A DNA stretch of 64,000 nucleotides. Source: Cliona cf. orientalis (Eukaryota > Porifera > Demospongiae > Clionaida > Clionaidae). Location: NCBI GenBank assembly GCA_963930775.1, contig OZ005689.1:24116058-24180057 (forward strand), in the 5' to 3' direction. Below are positions 43,959 to 55,083 of this stretch, piece after piece. Made by a program: the position numbers and the translations under genes. Position 1 is the stretch's first letter. Each line of letters begins with the position of its first letter. The notes below the pieces were generated by a model. That model searched no databases. It was not told the origin of the DNA and saw only the letters and a list, made by a program, of their open reading frames with translations.

Positions 43959-44980
43959 TATTACTTTTGCAGTACATACATATACATGCATGTGCACTTG
44001 TTACTATGAGCAAAGAGTAATGTGACTTCCCGCCTCACGAATGTGACTAAGCCAAAGCCAATTTTCTCAGTATTGCAAAGTAGAGAGGCATTTTTCATGA
44101 CTTGATTATGAATGCTCTGTTTGTATCTCAATCATTTTCAGTCGCTATATAGCACTTGTAATAGCTTGAACTTGATTGAGACCATGCCCACGATTAGCGC
44201 TCTTTAAATAGAGCACTCCAGTTTAAATTCCTGCCTTAGGCCACACAGAATAAATTGTTTGTTTGAACTAACATGACCACAAAATAGTAGGGTGGGTGGG
44301 GGGGGTGATAATTTAACCAAGAATTTTAATTAAAAGTGCCTAGTGTTCCTATGTAAACTTGTGCTGTCTAGAGGCTTGTACTGTGTGGTGGCTTAAAAAT
44401 ACATTTTTAGGACAGTCTCATCAAATGTCTGGGTAGGCATATATGCTAGTAGTAAACTCAGCTATTGGATGCTTTAAATTCTACAGTCCAGTTAGTTCAA
44501 ACAAACATTTAATTCTGAGTGGCCTTATGACTTTTAACAACATCTTATACACACCATATAGTGTGTTCGACACTCTTCCTTTCATACTCTTGTTTATACC
44601 TAAGCAGTGCTAAACATTGAAAAGCAAGCTTTCAGTGAGCCACATTGTACTGTGTAAAACAGGGATTGGGATAAGGCTATGACTGTGCGATGACGATACC
44701 ACTCTGTTGCTTGTTACATTTAGTACTACCTAAAAGGAAAAATGAAGTGCACACATGACTACGGACCAATTCAGTAGGAAATGTTATAAATTTTTGCTTA
44801 TTGATGGAAACGTGTTGCTGTGATGACCACTTATATGTACCATTACTGACATGCAGTGTACACCTCAAAATGGGCATGCCGGCTTTAAATTGGTGGGTAT
44901 GGTGGAGAGCAGCCTATCGGAGCTAAAACTTAAGAATAAAGATCGAGCAAACCCTCATCAATGATGATTTGTCCAGTCTA

Positions 44981-45164
44981 CCACATAGCGGGAAATTTTC
45001 GTTCAATCCAATTTTCGCGGATAAATGGCTATCCGTGAAAATTAGACCCATGAAGTAAGTACGATTGTACAGTGGATAATGGGCATGATCACTCACATCC
45101 ACGAAAACTTTGAAGATTTGCCATCCACGAAAATTGGACCCCACAAAATTTTCCCGCCATACAG
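44981..45164. mobile_element. 184-bp MITE of the 38035 family
   Basis: CATAGCGGGAAATTTTCG and AAAATTTTCCCGCCATACAG ends, TA flanks. Subterminal CCAATTTTCGCGGAT and CGAAAATTGGACCCCAC match the 38035 copy. Confidence 0.8.
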
Positions 45165-45837
45165 TATATAAGAAAATTAGAAATGCCTCCTTGCGTCTAT
45201 TCTATAGAGGCAACATAGTTTTCCGAAGTCAATGGTTAGCCTGCTTATCGATAAGGCTTTATTTTGCATCCATATTTTCACGGTTTACGTGCACAAGTCA
45301 TGTTGTACGCCAGTCCTATAGAAAATTTTCGGAAATTTTGGTGCATGGGCAGAGTGTATCAGGCTCCCCCCCCCCAAACCACTACAAAGAGAACAGAGCC
45401 TGGGAATACAAATAAGCATTTACTAAATTGCAGTTTCTTGACACAATTAAGTTTGTGAAAGTGACTGCAAATGGTGACCACTTACCTCAAGCAACTCAGT
45501 AGAATTCAGTAGGATATTCACCGTAACCTTCCCTGCACTTATAACTGTGACAGCAAATATTTTTCAGATATTTTGATCCCGTACACCATATGCCATGCCT
45601 GGATGAAAGGGATGTGACTGATTGTATATATGTGCACCACTTTGGTCTACTTCTAGTGTCTACAGACTATAAAACCGCCTCCGATCCCTTTCCCATTCGT
45701 TTATTGCTCATAAATGAACACACAAGGTGAGTGCTGCAAGTTTTTCATAGGGTCAAAGCACATCATATTAATATTATTGCGAGAAGTAACCACAAGAATG
45801 CACGTATACACATTGTACCTGATTGAGTAATATTCAG

Positions 45838-46090
45838 CTGTGCATACAGCAGCGATAGCAGTTTGCACAAAAAGCCAAAAAGCTTATCTGCCAGTATGCT
45901 ACGATCAGTGATGATCCAGTCTTCCAATTGAATGTGCCATACGTGCCCTTCGAGTTGAAAAGTAGCCATTGTCCATTGAAAGTTAGGAGGGTGGCGGTGA
46001 CCAGTGAAATGATCCCAGAACTTTTGAGCAAAGCTATTAATCCGCACAATGTCAAACACCATAAAGAACCTTACAACACCACAGCCAGAG
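45838..46090 (-). repeat. family A repeat, diverged reverse copy
   Basis: Shares GCAGTTTGCACAAAAAGCC, ATCTGCCAGTATGCTACGATC and AGGTGGCGGTGACC-type blocks with 15655-15990. Confidence 0.6.
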
Positions 46091-46439
46091 CTTGAATAAG
46101 GACCTACAACTGTACAGACATAATGTCCATACACTAGCAGTTTTCATGGACATCTTCAAATTTTTTCAGATTCCGTAGCTACTAAATAGCAAGTTGCAAA
46201 TGAAGATAGCAAGATTTCTATCCCGCAACAATTGTTGGATAGTTGTGACAATGTAGTTGTGGCTGTAGGCAACCACAGTGCTCAGCTTTTGCTCTAGACT
46301 ACATGTATGCCTGGACATTATGTCCACACGAACAATGCTATGCTCAGACATTTGGGTAATATGCACGGAAAATGTTCAATGTCCGACCATTATTTCAAAC
46401 TCTGACCGCACAAATGAGGTACGTAGCAGGTACTGCAGC

Positions 46440-46468
46440 AACACACACACACACACACACACACACAA
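46440..46468. repeat. (AC)n microsatellite
   Basis: About 14 AC units. Confidence 0.95.
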
Positions 46469-46683
46469 CTACCGTAGCCTTGCATGTGCCGAGTGTTGCA
46501 GATTTGAAAGGCTTTCCACCCATCAGCATGCCATCATGCTGCTGGGTACATTGGCACAGACACCAGCAGCCCATGCTAAGTAGCACACATATCGAGTCAC
46601 ATGGGTCGTGACAATGGATAGGAGGCCTTTTCTGTATGTAACATTAGAGGGCGTGGGAACGAAGCTAAAAATGTTATATCAAG

Positions 46684-46908
46684 GTAGAGCAGTACACTTT
46701 AAGGGAGCAATCAAGTGCTTATTTTGCCAATCAAATCCTTAATCACCATTGTAGCGGCCTCATAACAGTGACTACTTCTTGTCGGTGTCCATAATTTTCA
46801 AATTTCAGGTTTGGTGTACATTGTATAGCTCAGCCACTATGATAGTGATCAAGGATTTCGATTGGTAAAATAAGCACTTGATTGCTCCCTTAAAGTGTGC
46901 TGCTCTAT
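46684..46908. mobile_element. 225-bp foldback MITE
   Basis: TAGAGCAGTACACTTTAAGG and AGTGTGCTGCTCTA ends. The arms continue (GAGCAATCAAGTGCTTATTTT) for about 75 bases. A target duplication is uncertain. Confidence 0.75.
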
Positions 46909-47299
46909 TTGATCAAGAAATTACTAATCCCTCACAACCAAATTGACCACACACTTATTTAGAGGTTGAAAACACCAAATAGCCAAGTCAATTCTCTGTC
47001 AACACATGGTTGCCAAGGGTTGAGTATACATCTTGGTAGTCTCATGGGCCAGCCTATCCCGTGTGAAGGGCTGGCCCACAAGACTATTATCTTAGTATTT
47101 TGGCACACCATCTCATATTTTGAAATTATCATACCATGCCCGCAGTGCAGCTATAGTACTTTTAAAAATGACGACCCTAACCTTCAAAAATCACTTTTAC
47201 TTGACTTACAGAACATGGGAGTGCGGTTTTGTTAACAAGCTATTAAAAAGATAATTTTTGTGATGAATATCCACCCACGCACTTTTTTCCTACGTCAGA

Positions 47300-48010
47300 C
47301 TTTAGGGTGCACTAGATGCATGGTCGAACGTACCCCAGTTGATGTCTTGCAACTGTTGTGTTGGCCCATGACCCTCTCTCATCATTGGCCTGCCCTATGA
47401 TTACCCACACCCCTCTGGTGGTTAATACTTTGCCTAAAACAACTTTGGTTGCTAGGCAACGGCCAACAAAGGGCATTGCAAGGAAGTGATGCAATGTATT
47501 ACAGATTGCATGTGCAATATTGCTGTATACAGCTGGCTTAAGCTACCAATATTTGTATTGGACCTTTTCCCTATTGATTAAGCTTGGCTGAACCACTACT
47601 TTTGCCTGTTTGCTGGCTTTGTGTTGTTTGCATGTGCACTGCTCCATGATGGAACTACGTTCACGGGTTGAAGTGAGTGCCAACTGTATGTACTTTCTGA
47701 TTGTATTATAAGCACATTGATTTCTTTAAATCCTCCTTTAATTGAAATTGTATTACCCCAGAAAAAAAAAATTCTAACTAGAGTGTTCTTGCATCTGCAT
47801 ACTGCATCTAGAGACGAGAGCTGCATGCAGCAGTATACATGAAACACAGTATTAAATTTTTGCGATAAACATGAACCTAATTCTTCGACGGTTTAACAGA
47901 TTTTTGTGCTTACAAGTCACTCAGATGCCTAATCTCCTGATTTGGCAATTTTTGTGCTAATGACAGAGATAAAACCGAGTCCTTTATCCCTTGTGCATGC
48001 ATGTGTGGTA
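47300..48010 (+). repeat. family C copy followed by a partial family B copy
   Basis: The family C part (47310-47490) shares the GCATGGTCGAACGTACCCC, TTGGCCCATGACCC and GGTTGCTAGGCAACGGCC blocks. The family B part (about 47880-48010) shares GTCACTCAGATGCCTAATC and TTTATCCCTTGTGCATGC. Confidence 0.6.
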
Positions 48011-48569
48011 ATAACCAGTAACATAAAATTAATGGTAGTATGGTACAATTTGCATTAGGACACAATCTGATATCAGTATAGCTTATAACCTGCGAGAGGG
48101 CTCACTCTGTTCACCTTCCTGCTGCATCCAGTTTAAATCAGCTTCACCAGTTACATACATATACAGTGTTTCCGCTACTATACTTGAAGAAGGGGCCCCG
48201 CCCTGTTTGTGAGTGGCTGGTTTACGAAAATGCTGATAGCTGCAATAGTGGTTTTCCCACAGTCAGTTCAAAGATACTAGTACATGTGTTCTATAGTAGT
48301 TGTGCTTGTGTACACAGTACATGCACACACAGTAGCTTGCAGCAAAGCACTTCATTTATTGTGCATACATATATTATAGTGACTATCCAAGTACACATTG
48401 CAATTCTTAGTAAGCCTGCAAAAACACTCATCATGGCCAATATGTTATATCCCATAATACTATTCCATGATATACTCGAACCACCCTGTTTGAATTCACT
48501 CCTAGAGGAACAATGATGTACTAGTTTCTGTAGAAAAGTTTTTGGTTGATCAATCGATATGATATTGAT

Positions 48570-48782
48570 GTTCTACTCCAACCATGCAGCTCCACATGCA
48601 ATGGATGCATGTAATAGTTAACAATAAATTTCCAACCAAGTTTACACATTTTATGCCCTAAAGATTGCCGTATAGCAGTCGAAACTTGGTTGGCAGTATA
48701 TTGTTAACTGTTATATGTATCCATTACATGTGGAACTGGTTGGAGTAGTCCATTACATGTGGAACTAGTTGGAGTAGAACAC
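48570..48782. mobile_element. foldback MITE with duplicated right end
   Basis: Left GTTCTACTCCAACCATGCAG pairs with right GGAACTGGTTGGAGTAG. The terminal 30 bases of the right arm (TCCATTACATGTGGAACT..GTTGGAGTAG) occur twice in tandem. Confidence 0.75.
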
Positions 48783-49317
48783 TAATACCAGTACCGCAGT
48801 TAATCGAATACAACGTATGATCCAATTTAACGTAGTATTTAACGAATTGTCATAACACTTATTTTTGGAGCAATTAACAATCTTAACTGGAAAAGCGCAC
48901 ATTTTTCAAAATTGAAATCCATAGCTTCTATAAGGAGGAAAGACCTTTGCATGTAAAAAGAACAGATACATATTATAGTACAAAACAGGGCAAAGATTTT
49001 GAGTCAGCATATACCCTGTACATGCTACTGCACTATATAATAGCTGTCAGAGCAGCACTACATGCGTACTTTCTATCTACAACCTATTATACATAGAGCT
49101 CATGCCTAACTAATCAACTGGTCAATAAAAGCGTCATGCATCACTTCATTCATGCACTGGCTCTATAACATAATGTCAATATGCAAAAATGTCGCCTGCA
49201 GCAGTTGTACACGCTTCCTCCTCAGGGATTAATACAGAGGGAGGGCACCCTGGGATTATCCCTCCCCCCCCCTGAAAATTACCAACTCTTATTATTGTTA
49301 TTATAATTATTACAAGT

Positions 49318-50708
49318 GTTACCGCCATCCTAAGTAGTTTTTAGGCTATGTGCATGTTTTTGTACCATGGGTAGCAAATTCAGTAAGGGTCATCAATAGC
49401 ACTAATACATATTGCATTGCAAGGGTAGATTTATATTAATCTTTCTCTTTTTAACAAGGATAACCACATCCTAAGTGGAAAATTTTGCTAATCTATTACT
49501 AATTTTAGTTAAATATATTAGGCCACAGTAATTTAATTGTTTGTTTCTCATCCAAAGAGAGCTCAAAAATCAATGTGGGCGGGCGGCATAATTTACAAAT
49601 ACATAAGCAAAAACACAGCCCCGCCCACTGATTTGTTACATTGATGATCGCGACTTTAGTTTCAACCGCACAAAAACAGCATTTTTTAACCAAGTTTATG
49701 TAGCATAGTAAGAAATCCTCTAAGGCTATTGCTAAGAAAATTGAATCAATGAGAGAACTAATTGAATTTTTTAGCCATGTGCTCTATGCGGGCTTTGCCC
49801 ATATTATATAAAGTTTTCTAGTGGCCTATTGGCCAGAAATCAATGAGGGCGGTGGATGAGAAACAGCATATTTAATTGTTAATGGTAAATGTAATTAATC
49901 ACACTAGTTACTACGTTTTGTTATAGCAGTAGTTTGTAGGAATACTTGACAGTCACTGTGGTTTTTGCTAATCACAATGTGGTTTTATCCTAAAATACCA
50001 AACAATACATATGAGACAACCTTTGCCAGCATCACTGCAGTGAAAAAAAAGTTAGAAAAAGTTAGAAAAAATTGGCCCAGGCAGGATTCGAACTGGTGCA
50101 CTCATTTGGCAGAGCTTGGCAGTCACTGAGCTTAACCAATAGACCACCTGGACAGTGGCATAGTTGTGGCTTTTGTGTTTTGACAAGGACATTTTCGCTT
50201 CTAACTTGACAATGAAAGTGAAATTGAAAATTCTGGAACGTGTAAAGTTTAGTTTTTTGATGCTCTATCTGCTGGTCTTTGAATTATCTTCGTAGCATGT
50301 TCAGGGGCTGAGTTTACTTATATTACATTACATTATATTATATTACATTACATTGATTTTTTTTTTTTCCAATTTAGGATGTAATAAGTTTTACCGCCAT
50401 CCTAAGTAGTTTTTTATGCAGTCTATTTGGGCTATATGCATGCATTTATTGTTTCCGTACCATAGGTAGCAAATTCAGTACGGCTAAAATGGATGGTAAG
50501 GGTCATCAATAGCACCAATTCATATTGCATTGGAAGGGTAGTCTTTCCCTGTTTCACAAGTGTAACTGCCATCCTATGTAGTTTTCATGCAGTCTATTTT
50601 GGCTACATGCATGCATTTACCATGTAGTTCATTACCAATGCGTCTTATACAGCTCAAACGTACGATAAAGATCATCAATAGTACTAGTACACATTGTTAT
50701 AGGGTAAT
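49318..50708 (+). repeat. repeat F (TTACCGCCATCCTAAGTAG), three direct copies
   Basis: Copies at about 49318-49432, 50391-50551 and 50567-50708 share ACCGCCATCCTAAGTAGTTT, GTAGCAAATTCAGTA, GGTCATCAATAGCAC and CATATTGCATTG. The last two are adjacent. A weak inverted-repeat segment (49510-49870, CTCATCCA..GGATGAG) and the SINE at 49950-50157 lie between copies. Confidence 0.7.
49950..50157 (-). repeat. tRNA-derived SINE, copy 2 (minus strand)
   Basis: The minus strand from 50154 to 50075 looks tRNA-like: 7-bp acceptor stem (GTCCAGG with CCTGGGC), A-box TGGTCTATTGGTTAAG, B-box AGTTCGAATCC, 80 nucleotides. The loop at the anticodon position reads CTGCCAA, so the ancestor may have been tRNA-Gly(GCC). 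The T stem does not pair well, so it is a SINE head or tRNA pseudogene rather than a working tRNA gene. The downstream body is shared with 14035-14245. Confidence 0.65.
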
Positions 50709-50812
50709 CTCTCTTCTACCTATAGACAATCAAAAATTGTATCTACTTCCACAATCCACAATCCACTCTACTACATACAAAAAAGTCACAATTATTCACT
50801 CTATATATATGT

Positions 50813-51268
50813 ACAAGTATAAAAAACAATTGAATAAAATTGGAAGAATAAAGTAGGGATGGCAGGGCCAAAAAGTACACAAATAAGATTTGTGGGGATA
50901 ATCACATCCACTATACATCCCTACGCTTGCTTTTCTCGCACCTATTGATGTCGACTCCCATAAGGGGAAGCGGGTACTTCTGCTTCGGTTTGATAGTACT
51001 AGCTATCCTTTGAGTCTTCTTGACTTGATCTATAATATGCATGTGGGAGAAACTATTAATATGATTCTGAGGGGGGATTGCGCTAGTCAGTTGATTGTTG
51101 CATGATTGATCAGACGGTTTATTCCTGCGCCCCATATAGCTACTCAAAAAGCAAGCGTAGGGATGTATAGTGGATATGATTATCCCCACAAATCTTGTTT
51201 GTGTACTTTTTGGCCCTGCCATCCCTACTTCATCCTTCCAATTTTATTCAATTGTTTTTTATACTTGT
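50813..51268. mobile_element. foldback MITE with nearly identical arms
   Basis: Arms of about 128 bases (50813-50942 and 51142-51268) start ACAAGTATAAAAAACAATTG and differ by only a few substitutions. They include GTAGGGATGGCAGGGCC. The loop of about 200 bases has no coding capacity. Confidence 0.85.
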
Positions 51269-51269
51269 T

Positions 51270-52269
51270 ACCGTTCTTTTTTTAATGCCATGTGGGCAAA
51301 ACAGGGAATACATATCTTTCAGAAATACCATCTGGCATGATTTTCCCATTCAATTCTCAACTTCATTGTGAATGGTTAAAACTAAACTATCTGTATATTC
51401 TTTAAGGTCACTGTCCTATAAAATAATAAGTGTGAGTGTATAATAATTATAATAGTGTACTTGGTAGAGATCTTCAAATCAAAAGGTTGACCATGGATGA
51501 GTGTACACATGCAATGATTTCAGCCTGGGCACGGTTACCGGCCCTATCGAGCGCCTCGGAGTGAAAGGTAACACAGTGTCATTTAATGTACTGAATGTAC
51601 TGAATGGGCGAATGATCCACATGATTTGCATTACTTTTATGCACCACTATGAATGGACACTGGTATTGAAGAAACGTAGCACATTATTGCCAGCTATGGT
51701 ACTGCCATGATACTAAAATATCCAGTCAGTCTTTTGATACTGTCACAGAATGTTTTCTTTTGCATCACACATTATTGAGCATACCATAATTAGTGGGATT
51801 CTCAAGACATAGCTAGCTGCAGCTGCAGGTAACCAGTGCCAATCCGTTGTTTATGTTCCAACGCTAAGACTAGTATGTCCGATGCGATTGTAGCCATGCC
51901 CCTCATTAGCTCGTTCCTAGCTTCTGGGCCACGAGTCTAGCATCGATGATAACTTCTGCTGAGAGAGCGAATTTCAGATGCCAGTAAGTTTATTGTTGGT
52001 AGCAGCTAGCCATCGATACGTGATCGACACCTCGAGGCGCGAGCATTCAATCGAACGCTAACGCTAGCTAGCTACTTTGCGACTTGTACGCCAGCGCGCG
52101 CTAGACTTCCGTCACGTGACTTCACCATGGCGACACATTTTGAGCATGCGCATTATATGATAAAATGGCGTAGTGGACACGCCCAATCATTAACGTGTTG
52201 CATAAACTCACGATTACATAACTGTCAAGAAACGGTAAATTAGCGTGTCACTGCACTGCGCGCTAAGAA
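51270..52269. promoter_or_regulatory. upstream region of the transposase gene, containing a reverse repeat E copy
   Basis: A reverse copy of repeat E lies at about 51870-52025. From about 52020 to 52260 the sequence is richer in C, G and CpG and probably holds the promoter of the gene at 52270. An E-box-like CACGTGAC is at 52112 and a GCATGCGC motif near 52146. No clear TATA box and no terminal inverted repeat of the downstream transposon were found. Confidence 0.4.
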
Positions 52270-55083
52270 ATGGAGTCGATTTATACCCAAACTAAGGTGA
52301 GCGGTCAAGGCAGTCTTGAGTTAGCCCTGATAATAAAAAGGAAGGAAGAAAGAAAGAGAAATGGCTATTTTTCAAACATCTGGTTCTGACATGTACAATT
52401 GTTTTGATGAACAATCTTGAGCTTGGTGATACAGAATTTGCTGGAGATTCTGATTTTCACTGTTAGAAATTCCACAGAATTACCTATTTTGAGATATTTG
52501 GGTATTTATAATGTATTACATATATGGGAGTGTTTGGGCCATCCCTACTTATAGAGTCTACCGGCTCTATGATAAAAATGTGTGCTGTACACTAGCTCGG
52601 TTCTTTTGCTTCATCTATAGGATTTTGATATCAGTTTCACTACTAATGAAGATCCTGCTGATGAATCATTTGTTATCGAATCTGCAGATGATTCTATTCA
52701 CCTCTCTACACCACCCCCTCCATTTAGATGTAGTCGTACCTTACAGGTTGTTAGCGTACCACAGAAGGTTTGCTTTATGGACTTGACCCAGTTAGATAAG
52801 TTCATGAAACAATTGAATAGCATGCGAATGTGTGCCACACAAGGGTGCAAGGGTGAACTATCTCCTGTTAAAGTGAGCACCTTTGGGCTTGGAGGAGCTG
52901 TTTCCATAAAGTACAACGGTAACGGTTGTGGTAAACACGAGGCACACTTTGAAACATCCTCCAAGAATGAGTTGTACAATACCAGTGACATCAGTATGTC
53001 AGTACAGGTGGCGTTTATCGTGGCTGGATGCACCCACACCACCTACTACAAGACACTAAAGCATGCACTGGGTATTGATGCTGTTCAGTGGACCACCTTT
53101 CAGTCAACCATCAAACGAATGTTTCCCATTGTACAAGAGATGGTTGACAGAATGTGTGAAGAAGCTAAAACAGAGATGAAAACTATGAACCAAGATGAAC
53201 TTGGTTCATGGAGTCACGCCGTCACATCTGCTGATGGGGCGTGGATGACACGTGGCCATCACAGCAAAAATTTTACCTTTAGTATTCGCAATTATTACAC
53301 TGGAGCTCTTCTTTATCGAAAGCATCTCTGCCAGAAAGGCAGAGACACACTGATAAATGAGGAACTCTACCAGGGAACATCCAAGGGAGCAGAAGGATAT
53401 GCTGCACGCCTCACTTTCAAAAAAGCAAAGGAGGAAGGCATAAACATTGCTATTCACTGGCAGGATGCGGACTCCTCCTCTTCAAATGCAATGACAGAGC
53501 ACTTTCCTGATGCAGAGATTATGATCTGTGGTGGGCATGCTGGGAAGGCTCACAAGAAGCAGCTGGAAATGCTTGCTAAAAAGAAATCTTTCACTAAAAA
53601 GTACCAAAAGAAGCATCGTGACAGATTTCCACAGGTTGATTCAGTGGTCTGTCACTGTGAGAAACGACACGGACCTGGATGTGGCTGTTTGTCAGTTGCA
53701 TTTATAGAGAAAGCACGGAATAATTTTTCATTTATTCTCTCAAACAGTGAGTCTGCGCATGAGTTTGCTGAAGCTTTGAAAAGATTGCCTAGGCATGCAC
53801 GTGATGAACACGAGTGGGATGGAGGGAAGTGCACGTTTCATGAACTAAAACTGTGCTCTTGTGGTGAGTGTGAAGATGATGCAGATCTCAAGTGTGATGG
53901 CAAGGATTATCACACAAGGCAGATACTCAAGTGTCCTATGCATTCATTAGCCTATGAAATTGAGTGCCATCAAAGGGCTTCAATGTCTGAAAAACTAGTT
54001 CACCCCATTCTCAAACGAGGCCACTCAAACTGGCTTGAGGCGTCACACAACGTTTTTATACGCTTTCGGCCAAAGCATATCCACCTGGAAAGGCTGCATT
54101 ACACTCTGTCCACAGAACTTGCATTACTACAGTCTAACATGACATACATGTATCGAAAGCGTGGACCACAGTATCATTGGGTTGTTGAACTGTTCAGACG
54201 TTTAAAGCTACCGGTGTATGATGATGTTCACCGAGCACTTGAAAATTTCAATGGTCTGAGAATGAAGCAATTGGAGTTTGCAAAGACTGAAAAGTCCAAA
54301 AAGAGGAGGATCCAACTAAAAGGAGAGAGGACAAAAGATGCACAGCGCCGTAAACTGTGGTCAAAAGAGCATGGCCATGATACATATTATGGGGATGATG
54401 AAGACAGTGATACAACTGAACTCCAGCCCAAGGTAATAAAGAAAGGCAAAAAGGGACAAACATCTGTTGAAGGGAAGTGTAAAGCATGTGGGTCCTCAAC
54501 TCACTTGCGGTCCTCCAATAAGTTGTGCCCCTACAACAAAAAGCGAGTTGGTGATGCTCCCACTCTACCACACAGAAATGATGATGTATCTTCATTTCAC
54601 AGTGACCTGTCAGAAAACCAGGATGACAATTTATCACCATCAGGTGATTTTTTGTCTCAGACAGATGAAAGTGATACTACATCGGCTGATGATTGGTGCT
54701 ATGAAGATGATATCATTAGTAGTGACATGTGTGTATGTGGAGCACTTGGTCGAGCTCACAAACGAGATTGTCCCATGAGTTCAAGGTGTAATCTTCCTAC
54801 AGAAATGTATCATACGGATTCTCAACTGAATCAGTCTGATTCTGAATGGGGGGCCGTTACCAAGGCTAAGCCGAAATTAAGCAAGTCTGGCAAGAGGAAT
54901 TATCAGGAAGATGATGAGCTTCCTGTAACGAAGAAACCTCGAACCATGACTTCCTCTTTTGAGGTTGGAGACTTTGTCTGCCTGCATAGTATTAGATTAA
55001 TTAATCAGCATGTACCCTGTCGTATAGTGACAAAATCTAGGAAAGGCTACCAGCTTTACTGCAGGAAAGGCATTCTCAACTGA
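52270..55083 (+). CDS. Mutator-like DDE transposase (5' part of transposase-Ulp1-PHD gene)
   Basis: Exon 1 (52270-52296) gives MESIYTQTK and ends at a GTGAGC donor. Exon 2 starts at 52621 after TTTGCTTCATCTATAG, in phase, giving 829 codons to a TGA. Residues 1-90: acidic Ser/Thr-rich lead and a Cys-rich module (CATQGCKG, CGKH). About 205-490: transposase core with first Asp 214 (SADGAWMTRG), Asp 291/293 (HWQDADSSSSNAM), CGGHAGKAHKKQLE and candidate Glu 482 (GHSNWLEASHNVF). This order is typical of Mutator-like animal transposases that cut and rejoin DNA. A CXC/His-rich insertion (about 352-460) interrupts the core. Basic, nuclear-type segments follow, then two zinc-knuckle motifs (about 629-647 and 713-726, CGALGRAHKRDCP). 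At 790-829 begins a small domain (VGDFVCLHS.., CRIVTKSRKGYQLYC) cut by the stop. Everything but that stop is intact. Nuclear mobilisation of DNA is inferred. An alternative initiator is the ATG at 52777, but it would discard the upstream open exon sequence. Confidence 0.8.
52297..52620 (+). other. 324-bp intron, phase 0
   Basis: GTGAGC donor, pyrimidine-rich TTCTTTTGCTTCATCTATAG acceptor. Joining the exons keeps one frame. In-frame stops inside the intron (such as TGATAA near 52570) require its removal. Confidence 0.7.
55081..55083 (+). other. single in-frame TGA inside a continuous domain
   Basis: Codon 830 of an otherwise open 1,147-codon frame. The preceding CRIVTKSRKGYQLYCRKGILN and the following SYSNKELTVLDGD read as one small domain. 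The TGA may derive from a CGA arginine codon by CpG decay. Confidence 0.85.

Noticed and set aside
50075..50154. Functional tRNA gene
   Set aside because: The T stem does not pair and the copy carries a SINE tail, so it was called a SINE head.
53206..54640. Minus-strand and alternative-frame open stretches in the transposase gene
   Set aside because: Shadows of the long plus-strand exon.
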